DNA of 64,000 bases from Bradyrhizobium betae (GTDB taxonomy: Bacteria > Pseudomonadota > Alphaproteobacteria > Rhizobiales > Xanthobacteraceae), in contig NZ_MZXW01000050.1 in the NCBI RefSeq assembly GCF_004123905.1, positions 124,001-188,000 on the forward strand. Reading direction: 5' to 3'. Below the pieces are notes generated by a model. The model was not told the DNA's origin and searched no databases. It saw only the letters and a program-made list of their open reading frames with translations. The first letter of the stretch is position 1; each line of letters starts with the position of its first letter. Made by a program: the position numbers and the translations under genes. This document shows, piece after piece, positions 19,198 to 29,500 of the stretch.

Positions 19198-19244
19198 TCT
19201 AACGTTCGGGCTTCGGCCTGAGCTTGAGGATTTGACAAGATCTG

Positions 19245-19273
19245 TGCACCCGGCATTGCCGGGTGCATTTTTT
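19245..19273 (+). terminator. Rho-independent terminator after PstS-like gene
   Basis: A 10-bp GC-rich stem (TGCACCCGGC / GCCGGGTGCA) with a 3-base loop (ATT), followed by a run of T from 19268. It lies 48 bp after the stop at 19197 and should end the PstS-like transcript. Confidence 0.92.
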
Positions 19274-19311
19274 GTTTGCGGGGGCCGCTTTCGCATATGG
19301 CGAATGCCGCA

Positions 19312-19329
19312 TCGTCATGTCGCAGTCAC
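19312..19329 (+). promoter_or_regulatory. weak Pho-box-like sequence before GspN-like gene
   Basis: TCGTCAT and CAGTCAC are 11 bp apart, against the known Pho-box layout CTGTCAT-N4-CTGTCAT. I count 10 of 14 matches, or 11 if a final C is allowed. It lies about 140 bp upstream of the start at 19468. Confidence 0.3.
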
Positions 19330-19467
19330 ATTATCAATAACAATGGGCGTTACTAGCGCTAGCCTGAGCCTTCGCAAGCACAGCCTTGGCAAAGACAGCG
19401 TTGGGGTTCGGCATGCGGTCGTCACCTGACGGCTTGGGTGGCTGACGCGGAGAGGGCAGCTGGTTCG

Positions 19468-20265
19468 ATGTCGATGCGTGCGCTGACGCTGATCGTGCTG
19501 CTGGTGATCGCCACGACCGATGCGCTCGCGGTGAACGTGCCATCGGCGGTGGAGCCGCGCAGCGCGGAGCCGCAAGAGGATTTGTTTGCCACCAGGCCAG
19601 ATACGGCCACTCCCGCGCCAACCCCGGTGCCGCTAACGCCGCCGCCTGCGGCCGCAGCCGAACCGACGCCGCCGGCGGCCAACCCGCTGTGGGGCAAGCC
19701 GCTCAACCGGCTGACGGCGACGCGCGAGCGGCCGCTGTTTGCGCCGACCAGGCGGCCGCCGGCAGTTGCCGCCGCGCCGCAGCCCGTCGCCGCACCGCCT
19801 CCGCCGCCGAAGCCGGCCGAGCCCGAGAAGCCGCAGCTCTTGTTGCTCGGCACGGTCGCTGGCCGCGAAAAGATGGGCCTTTTTCTCGATTTCGCCACCA
19901 AGAGCGTGGTGCGGCTGAAGGCCGGCGAAAATCACAAGGGCTGGGTTCTGCGGGACGTCACTCCGCGCGACGTGGAGCTCGCGCGCGGTCTGGACACCGC
20001 TGTCCTGTCGATGCCGTCTCCTGACATGAAAGCCGGCGGCGCGGCGCCGCTTGCGATGCCGGTTGTTGCAACCATGCCGGCAGCCCAGGGCAATCCTGCA
20101 CCGCTCCAAACGAGCCTGGCCGGCCAGGCCCCGGCCGCCGCGGGCGCCATCGGACCGACCCCGTCCGGCGCGACAATCGTGGTGCGCCCGCCTGTGTCCC
20201 AGCCATCGCCCGCGGGCACCAACCCGTTCCTGCAGGCCGGTCCATTCCCGACGAGGATGCAGTAG
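19468..20265 (+). CDS. GspN/GspC-like type II secretion protein
   Basis: 265 residues with an N-terminal hydrophobic segment (about residues 4-18, MRALTLIVLLVIATTDALA), then a long Pro/Ala-rich linker. NPLWGKPLNRLTATRERPLF and LLLLGTVAGREKMGLFLDF form the HR-like beta domain seen in GspC/PulC and in rhizobial proteins annotated GspN. The Pro/Ala-rich C-terminus (residues 190-265) is low complexity. It would sit in the periplasm anchored to the inner membrane and link platform and outer-membrane secretin. No other type II secretion gene is in the window, so it is an orphan unless partners lie elsewhere. ATG at 19468 directly precedes the membrane segment; GAGGG lies about 13 bases upstream. 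The exoprotein gene follows 295 bp downstream. Confidence 0.7.
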   Translation: MSMRALTLIVLLVIATTDALAVNVPSAVEPRSAEPQEDLFATRPDTATPAPTPVPLTPPPAAAAEPTPPAANPLWGKPLNRLTATRERPLFAPTRRPPAVAAAPQPVAAPPPPPKPAEPEKPQLLLLGTVAGREKMGLFLDFATKSVVRLKAGENHKGWVLRDVTPRDVELARGLDTAVLSMPSPDMKAGGAAPLAMPVVATMPAAQGNPAPLQTSLAGQAPAAAGAIGPTPSGATIVVRPPVSQPSPAGTNPFLQAGPFPTRMQ

Positions 20266-20334
20266 GCCCGGACCCAACGCCGGCGCGGCCGACGGCTGCG
20301 AGACCCGGTCGGACGTCACTCAAGCTCGGGGCTG

Positions 20335-20355
20335 TATATCGTTCCATAACATAAG
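20335..20355. promoter_or_regulatory. 21-bp motif shared with 48634-48654 (copy A)
   Basis: Reads TATATCGTTCC then ATAACATAAG. The copy before the HTH gene differs at only three positions, all transitions (18 of 21 identical). It lies about 205 bp upstream of the exoprotein start in the 295-bp gap after the GspN-like gene. Confidence 0.5.
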
Positions 20356-20447
20356 AAAATAACTCCGCGGTAGGGGAGCCGGTTCCTTCGGATCCAAAGC
20401 CCGCGAAATTCATCATCCGGCACCATATCGTCGTGTTTGATACACAT

Positions 20448-20465
20448 CTGACATATGAATGTTAG
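20448..20465 (+). promoter_or_regulatory. weak Pho-box-like sequence before exoprotein gene
   Basis: CTGACAT-ATGA-ATGTTAG matches the Pho-box half-sites at 6/7 and 4/7 positions. It lies about 95 bp before the GTG start at 20561, a plausible activator distance. The TGAATGTTAGT part recurs before the tpsB-like gene at 38346-38356. Confidence 0.3.
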
Positions 20466-20560
20466 TAAACAATCTGTAAATGCCCCGCGAGTTTCTGGCC
20501 GCCTCTGTCTGGCGGCTTTGATCGTCCGGCCTGGACGATCCTGACAGTGGGAAGTGCAGC

Positions 20561-23500
20561 GTGGCTCATCGCGAAACCCTTGTTCGCCCGATCCTGATGC
20601 GCCGCGCGCTCAACAAGACCTTGCTCGGGAGCGTGAGCCTGCTCGCGCTGATGGCCGTCAGCGATCTCGGCGAGGCGCGCAGCCTCACGCCTGGCGCCAG
20701 CACGGTTGCGCCGACTGCGGCCGCGATCCAGGCCGGCCTCGCCGCCGCGCAGCAATCTGCCGGCGCTGCGGCGCAGGCGCAAGAGTCGCTCGCCCGCGCC
20801 GCGGCGGCGCTGAACGCCGCGCGCAATCTGCAACTGGATGCCGCCGCGGCGGCGAGGGCGGCGCAGTCGTCGGTCCCCAACGGGGTGACCGCGGGCGGAT
20901 TGATGCAACTCAATCCCGCCGGCTCCATGTCGAGCACGGTGTCCTGCGGTGTCTCCTGCACCAGCACGACCACGACGTGGCAGACCGACTCAAGCTGGAC
21001 CGGCGCCAACGGACCGGTCGAGACCGTTCAGTCCAATAGCCCGAAAGTCACCGTCGATATCCAGCAGACCCAGTCGAAGGCGATCCTCAACTGGAAGACG
21101 TTCAACGTCGGCGCCGACACGACGGTCAACTTCAGACAGGGTGCATCCGACTGGATCGCGCTGAACCGGGTCGATCCCGCCTCGGGCTCGCCGACCCGGA
21201 TTCTCGGTCAGGTCAACGCGCCGGGCGCGGTCTACCTGATCAATCGCAACGGCATCATTTTCGGCGCCGGGTCGCAGGTCAACGTGCACACGCTGATCGC
21301 TTCCAGCCTCGACATCGGAAAGCTCGGCACCAACCAGGCCGAGCGCGACGACTTTTTCATCAAAACCGGTATCGCCAACCTCAATTCGTTCTCGATCTAC
21401 GATGCAGTCGGCGGCAAGACGACCAATATCGTCGCGGGTGACGTCACGGTCGAGCGGGGCGCCTCGATTAAGACCTATATCGCGTCCGACGAGGTCGAGC
21501 TGGGTTCGCCGGGCGGGGTGTACTTGTTCGGCGCCAATGTCAGCAATTCCGGCTCCATCTCGGCCCCGAGTCGCGAGGTCGCCATGGTGGCGGCGCGCAC
21601 AATCGATATCATTACCTATGGCTTTTCGACTCTGCCGGCGAACGTCCTGGGCACGGACTCCTCAGGCGCCGCCGTCAAGTTTCGCGGAGCCGAGTTCCGG
21701 ATTTCCCAATTCGATTCCAAGTACGAGCTGAAAGATCCAGCAAACCTTGGTTACGGGACAAGCAACCACTATCTCGCCGGCACCGGCGCCGTGCGCCATG
21801 ACGGTCTGATCGACGCGTCCCAAGGCATCGTCGTCATGACCGGCGACAGGATCTCGGTTGACAATCCGACTGACGCGACTGGCGGCGCCTTGAAGGACGC
21901 GGCCGGCAATCTCGTGCAGGGCGTGATCTCGGTCGATACCAGCATCGGCCGCAACGGCATGGTGCTGCTGCGCGGTGCAACCACTGTCACCATGAACGGC
22001 GTGATCTCGAGTCTCCCCGTCGACGACGGAAGCCAACCGCTGATAAGCGGACCGAGCAGCAGCAGCACAGTAGCGAAATTCACGCCGGCTTATATCGAGC
22101 TGAGCGCCCAGAGCACGGTCACAGTCGGCGCGAGCGGCCTCATCTCGGCGCCGTCGGCGCAGGTGGCGCTTCGCGCAATCAACCTTGGCGCCGCTTCTTC
22201 GGGCGTCTATCAGAATCAGCTGGTGCACCTGTTCAACCAGGGCGCAGATGCGGCCAACACAGGGGCAAGGGATATTGGCACCAATACCCCCGACGCGCCG
22301 CAAACGGTGCTTCTTGCACCCGGCGCGGTCGTCGATGTTGCCGGTCTTGCCAACGTCTCGCTGCCCGCGAGCTACAATTACATCGCTTTCAAGCCGACCG
22401 GGGAATACGCGGACATGCCGCTACAGCGCTCGCCTTACGAGGCGGCGCTGTATGGCAGCACGTTCTATATCGATATCCGTGCGTCCGGCACGCGTGCCGA
22501 TGGCACCAAATGGGTCGGCACGCCGCTGGCGGATGCCAGCGGCTCTGTCAACAATGTCGGCCGCAGCATCTATCAGCTGATGACGGTCGGTGGCAGCGTG
22601 ACGCTGAAGACGGATCTGTTAGCCGCCAAAGCCGGTGTGCAGACGGCCGGTTCGGTCATCAACGTGGCCGGCGGCAGCGTCAAGTTCGAAAGCGGCATGG
22701 TGAACACCACCCGCCTGATCGGCGCCGACGGCCGCATCTACAGCATGGCGAATGCCGATCCGAACATGACCTATCTCGGAATCGCGGGCCAGTTCACGCG
22801 CAATCATTCACGCTGGGGGGTGACCGAAACGTGGTCGACTGGAACGCAGATCTATTCGCCCGGCTATAGCGAGGGGCACGATGCCGGCAGCGTCATCGTC
22901 AGCACCGTCAACCCTCTCCTCACCGGCACGATGTATTTCGGTTCGGTGGCCGGCGAGCGCCAGATCAACGGCGGCCAGCTCCCGTTCCAGGGCACGCTGG
23001 ACCTGACGACGCCGTCGAACGTCCAGATCGGCGGCGCGGCATCGGCCAATTACACCTCGCAAAGCGCGGTCACGACCAATTTGTCGGCCGACGCGCTGTC
23101 CGGCTACGGGCTCGGCAAGCTCGCGATCACCGCGAACGACGTCGTGGTGTCGAGCGGCAGTACGCTCAATCTTGCGGCGGGCGGCAATTTCTCGGTCCTC
23201 GCCAATGGCGCGATCGACATTGCCGGAACGGTGTCCGCAGCGGGGGGCGCGATTGATCTCAAGACGGATCGGACAAAATTCGTCGGCGCTCCACTTTTCA
23301 ACTCGCCGAAGGACCAATCTGGCGCGGTGATTGCCGCCAACGTGTTCGTCGAAGGAACCCTCGACGTCAGCGGTCGCTTCGTAAACGACACCGGCCGCAC
23401 AGTCTCCGACATGTCGGGCCCCGCCTTCATCGACGGTGGTACGATCTCGATCACCACGTTGAAGAGCAGTCTCAACGAAGCTGATACAACCGGCAGCATC

Positions 23501-26500
23501 CTGCTTGCCAAGAACAGCACCCTCGACGTGTCGAGTGGCGGCTACATCTCGCCGCAAGGAAAAGCCAAGATGGCATCCGCCGGTTTGATGGCGGGCAAGG
23601 CAGGCAGCGTCTCCCTTGCCATCTATCAAGGCCGCTCGTGGGGGGCGCCCGGTGAAATCCCGACCCGGCCGATACCTGCCTCCAGCAAGGTGGCCGTGCT
23701 GCAGCTTGACGGCAAGCTGCTCGGCTACGGCTTCGAGAGAAATGGCAGCCTGAGGCTGGCCGGCGTCGATACCATCCGGATCGGCGGCGCGCTGCAACCT
23801 GGCGAGACATCGTCGATCCGCATCGGCGGTGTGCCGAACGAGCTTCCGGCATCGCTGCTCACCGGCGGCGGCTTCGGCAGCTATACGATCGAATCCGTTA
23901 CGGATGACTGGTCCGGTGCGACTGCCCGGATCATTGTTTCCTCCGGGACCAGCCTGTCGCTGCAACAGCAAAACCTGTCGAGCCTCGCCTACTACGGAAA
24001 CACCGCGACCGGCACCAGGCTTGGCCAGCAGGGCGCACCGCTGGCGCTGCTTCCGGACGACCAGCGCAAGCCGGTCGACCTGACGCTGAAATCCGACAAC
24101 ATCACGATCGATACCGGCGCGACCATCGTCACCGATGCGAAGGCGAAGATCGCCCTCGCAGCGGTCGCCGATGACCATACCCTCCTTGCGACCGATCCGC
24201 TGCGAACCGTTCCTGCGCAAAAGGTCGAGTTGCTCGGCAGCATCGTCGATCACGGCGGCACCGTCTTCGTCAATGCGCTGAAGACGCATCTCGGCGCGAA
24301 GGCGGTCGTCGATCTCTCCGGCACCTTCGTTGCCAATTCGACGTTCGGCCAGCCCAACGGTGCGAGGACCAGCGGCAGCTATATCGCCGGCGGCACCTTC
24401 TCGATCGAAGCGGGGCAGACGATCCAGACCACCGGCGGAAACTATGCTTACAATGCGCCGAACAGTCTGAACTATCTCGTGTCCGATGCCGCCAAGGTCG
24501 ACATCTCCGGCGCCGCGGGCTTCATCCAGGTGGCGGGCGCACGCGGTGCCACTTCGTCGCTGTGGTCCTGGAGCGATGCCGGCACGGTGAATGTGGATGT
24601 GTCGCGCTTTGCCTGGGGCGGCAGTTTTGCGGCGGCCGGCGGTCGGTATGTCGCAGCCGACGGCACCACGCAGGCCGATGCGCGCGCCAATGGCGGCATA
24701 ATCAGGCTCGGCGGCGGTGCGATCTCCCTGCGGCAGGACACGACGGACGTCAACGCCGCCGTGGCAGCCTTCAAGCAGGGCGTCGGCGCTGCGCCATCGT
24801 CGCTGCTCGTTGCGGCCGACCAGCTCTCGCAATTCGATAACGTCTACCTCTATGCGGCGTCCGGGACAGGCGGTGCGGCGCGCTTCTTCAACGACGTGCC
24901 CGGCACGATCTACGGCAGCGAGTACAGAGCGCCGTCCTACAATGCGCTGAGCATCACCGGCGCGCTCGACTGGACCGTCACCAACCGCCTGGAGATCGCC
25001 GCCGGCGCGATCCTGGCCCCGCCGAATTCGGTCGATGCCAGGATCTCGGCGGCCTATGTGCTGCTGACGGGCGGCGGTCTTCCGACCGCAACCGGCGCCA
25101 GCACGCTGACTGTGAGCGGTCAGACGATCGACGTCCAGGGTGCCACCTTCTCTAGCTTCAGCAAGGTGAGCCTGCTCAGCGGCGGCGACATCCGCCTCAG
25201 CACCCCCAGGGTCGTGAACGGCATCATCCCGGCCAACGCGACTCAACCCGTTGATCCCGCGACATTCACCGGCAATATGTCGTCGTCCGGCGATCTGCTG
25301 CTGTCCGCGCAGCGGATCTATCCGGTCTCCGCCGTCAACTTCACCATCCAGACGCCGGGCAAGGTGACCTTCGCGGCGCCCTCCGGAAGCGATACGCGCG
25401 TTCCGCTGTCCGCCGGCGGCAGCCTCAACGTCTATGCGACGACGATCGAGCAGGGCGGCAATCTGTTCGCGCCGCTCGGCAAGATCGCGCTCGGCAACAC
25501 CGACACCACGGTCTCGCCGATCGTGACCCAGTCGGTGAAGCTTCTGCCCGGCAGCCTGACCTCGGTGACGCTCGCCGATACGACCGTGCCGTATGGCGCC
25601 ACGCTGGACGGTAGCGGCTGGTACTACAATTCCAACACCAATCCGCTCGCGCAGCCGCCGTCGAAGGGCATCGTGCTCGCCGGCAACAATGTGGAGCGGC
25701 AGGATGGCTCGACCATCGATCTGCGTGGCGGCGGCGACCTTCAGGCGATGGAATGGATCCAGGGCAAGGGTGGTTCGCGCGACACGCTGACCACGACGCC
25801 GTTGGGCCAGACGGTCTACGCCTTGCTGCCGTTGGGCGATTCAGTGGCGGCCTTCGACATTCACATGACGGCTGCGAGCAGTGCCGACCTCGGCAAGACC
25901 GTCACCGCAGGCGACGCCTATCCGCTTGCCGGCACGCAGGTCACGATCGACGGCGGCAACGGCATTCCGGCCGGGACCTATACGCTCTATCCCGCCCATT
26001 ATGCGACCCTGCCGGGCGCGATGCGCGTGGTCTATTACGGCGACAATACCGGCGTGAACCGGCCGACGACGACGCTGCCCGATGGCACCGTGCTGGTCGC
26101 GGGTCACTACACGCAGTCGACCGCGCCCGGAAAACAATCGTCGGGCCAGAGCATGTTCGCGGTGCAGACCAACTCGGTCTGGCAACAATATAGCGAGTAC
26201 AGCTTCAATCGCGCCAACAGCTATTTCACCAGCCTTGCGGCGAAGAACAATGTGACCGTGCCGCGGCTGCCAATGGACGCCGGCCGGCTCGCCGTCGTCG
26301 CCCAGCAGTCGATCCTGCTCGGCGGCATTGCCCTGACCCAGCCGGGTCAGGACGACAAGGGCAATGTCGGACGTGGTGGCGAGCTCGACATCAGCGCGCC
26401 CAAGCTCGCCGTTCTCGGCCATGCCGGATATCTCAACCATGAGACGCCGGCCGGCTATGTCGGCCTCGATGTCTCCGAGCTCAACGGCTTCGAGAGCATC

Positions 26501-29500
26501 CTGATCGGCGGCCTCCGCAGCGACACGACCAAGGGCACGCTGATCACGGCGACCGCCAGCTCCGTCCTGGTCGACACACACGGCGACACGCTCAGCGCGC
26601 CTGAAATCCTGCTCGTCGCGGGGGTCCCCACGTCCTCGCAGTTGCAGACGATCCCCCAGACCCTGACGGTGAACGGCCAGACGGTCGTCGTGGAAAACCA
26701 GATCTACGCGCCGGGACCGGACAGCGGCACGGTCAGGATCGCGAGCGGCAGCGTCATCAAGGCCACCGGCATCGTCCACGCCGGCGCGGGCCGCAACTAC
26801 TATTTCGCCGATCCCGCGAACGGTACGCCCACCACCGCCCAGCAGATCGCAGCAGCGCTGGGCGGCACGCTCGATCCGAGCGGCACCGCCATCACCGGGG
26901 TGGACATCTCGAAGTTCAACTATTTCGTCAAGAATGCCGACGGCAGCTTCGTGCTCAATCCGGACGGCAGCGTCTATCGCAACACCGGCACCGTCGGCAA
27001 TCTGCTGCGCGACTATGCCAACCAGGCCAAGGGCCTTGGTGCGCTCTTCGTCGCCACCAACGATTCGAGCCTGAAGGTCTCCGGCCCGAGCGGAGTGGCG
27101 CCGCCCTCGCTCACGGTCCAGTTCGCCTCCAGCACCGATCCGAAAGCACCGGGTGCCGTGAACGGTTCGCTCCTGCTGCCTGCCGACGCCGGACGCCTGG
27201 TGATCGAGTCCGGCGCCAGCGTCACCGCCAAGTCCGCGACCATGCAGGCGACCGCGTCGAGGAACGCGATCGTGGGCAACAGCAGCGACCTTCATCTGCA
27301 GCAGCTCAACGTGACGGCGCGGACCATCGCGCTCGGTTCACCCACGCTCGTCGGCGACAAGAGCGTTGCGCTGTACAACCAGCAATTTGCCGACGTGAAG
27401 GAGCTGTCGCTGAAGGCGCTGTCCGGCAGCATCACGATCTATGGCGACTACAATCCGGGCGCGGTGTCCAAGCTGACCCTCGACGCCGCCACCATCGTGC
27501 GCGCCGACAACGGCGGCAGCGCCAGGGTTTCGGTGACCGGGAGCGACAGCTCGATCACGCTGGTCAATACCGGCGCGGCGGGCGGCGCGACCAATGCGCC
27601 TGCAACTGCCGGGTACCAGCTCGGCTTCGATGCGTCCGCGATCGTCCTTGGCGGCGGCGCACAGACGCTGCTGGGCTACGGCGAAGTCTTCATGACCGCA
27701 GCCAATCGCGTGTTGGTCGCCGGTTCCGGCAGCCTGGCGCTCGGCGGCAGCAACGACGCCGTCGATCTCAACCTCGCCACGCAGAACGTCCTCGTCGCGG
27801 GCGCGACCTCGAAGGGCAGCGGCTCGTTCGCCGTCACGACGCGCGGTCATATCGTTCTGTCGGACATCCTTCAGCGCGATCCGACGCTGGCGCGGCCGGC
27901 CGACAGTGCCGAGACCGGCGGCAATCTTTCGCTCACCGCCGCACAGGTCGTGATCGGCAGCATTATCCAGGCGCAGGCCGGCACCATCACGCTCGAGGCC
28001 ACAGTGGGCGATGTGTCGTTGGCGCCCCGCGGCTATCTTGCGGCGGGCGGATACAAGAAGACCCTGGTCGACGTCGACACCTACCTGTCGGGCGGCAAGG
28101 TCGTGCTCAAATCCGACAAGGGCAACGTCTACAGCGACGCACTCAGCGTCATCGACGTCGCGCAGCCGGAGGGCGGGCTCGGTTATGGCGGCACCATCGA
28201 GGTGACCGCGCTCGGCGATCCCGTATCCACGTTCAGCGGCAATGCGACGCTAAATGGCGTCCTGCGCGGCGCCGGCGGTCCGGGCCTCGGCGGCCGGTTC
28301 AAGCTCGACATCAAGGGGAAAGCCGAACTGACTGCGTTGGCCGACCGGCTGCTTGACGGCGGCGTGACCGGGGCGATCGACATTCACACGCGGACCGGAA
28401 ACCTCGAGCTGCTGCAAGACCACACGCTTAGGGCACACGACGTCACGCTGACGGCCGACGATCCGTCCTGGAGCAGCGATCCCAGCGGGCAATTCGGCCA
28501 GATCAAGATTCGCGGCCTGATCGACGCCACCGGCTATGCCGGCTACTCGCTCGACGGCAATGGCCAGGCCGGCGGCGAGGTTTCGCTCTATGGCGCCAAC
28601 GCCGTCCTGCTCGCGAGCAGCGGCGTGATCGACGCGTCGACGACGCACACCGACGAACGCGGTGGCGACGTCACCGTTGGGATCGGCTGGGACGCCAGGT
28701 CGAAGATCTTCCTGCAGCAGGGCACGCAGATCAACGTGTCGGGCGGCACCAAGGGCGGCCTGAGCGGCGGCACGGTGACGTTCCGCGCGCCGCTGGACGG
28801 CAACAACGACGTCAAGATCGTCGCGATCGGCAACACCGCGAATCCCAGCGGCACGCACGGCGCCAACTATTACGCCGACGGCGACAAGACCTACGACGAG
28901 CTTCCCGTGCTCGATGCGACGAACAACGTCAACGACCGCTCCAGGACCAGCATCGTCGGGGCGCGCGCCGTCGCGGTGAACGGCTTCGTCGCGTTCGACA
29001 CCCAGGCGGGCACGCACGGCATCGATGGATCGAGCCTGGGCTGGTTCGGAACGATCGACACCGCCGGCTGGTACAAGGGGGTGGATCAGAACGGAAATCT
29101 CATCCCGGCGACCGAGGGGTCGTGGACCAATGTCACCGGATGGAAGATTTCGGACATTACCGGCGCCACGGGTGGATTCGCCAACACCGCACCCCCGGTT
29201 TCCGTGACCAATAGCTCCGGCGCCGTTGTTGCGACTATCAATTTTACGATGGGGATAGGCCTTTTCAGCCCGGTGCAAATCCCAGAGTTCAATCAGCTTA
29301 CGCCCGGTCAGACGAAAATCCCGGTCACCTTCCCAGAGCCGCAGACTCCGGGAGGCGTCAGGGCTCAGGGCCTCGCCTCAGTTGATGCAAATGGGGTCGT
29401 TTCAATCGAGATCACCCAAGCCGGCAGCGGCTACACGACAAGAGCGGCAACGGTAAAAATTGCCGGCGTCATGAAAAATGGTGCTGAAGTTGATGTGCCG

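Noticed and set aside
17623-19296. 557-codon open frame antisense to the PstS-like gene
   Set aside because: The sense strand has a strong ribosome-binding site, signal peptide, phosphate loop and terminator; the antisense frame has none.
22808-25246. 812-codon open frame antisense to the exoprotein
   Set aside because: It mirrors the codon-position GC bias of the sense gene, has no recognisable domain, and its sequence is Arg/Asp/Ala-rich as antisense shadows in high-GC DNA are.
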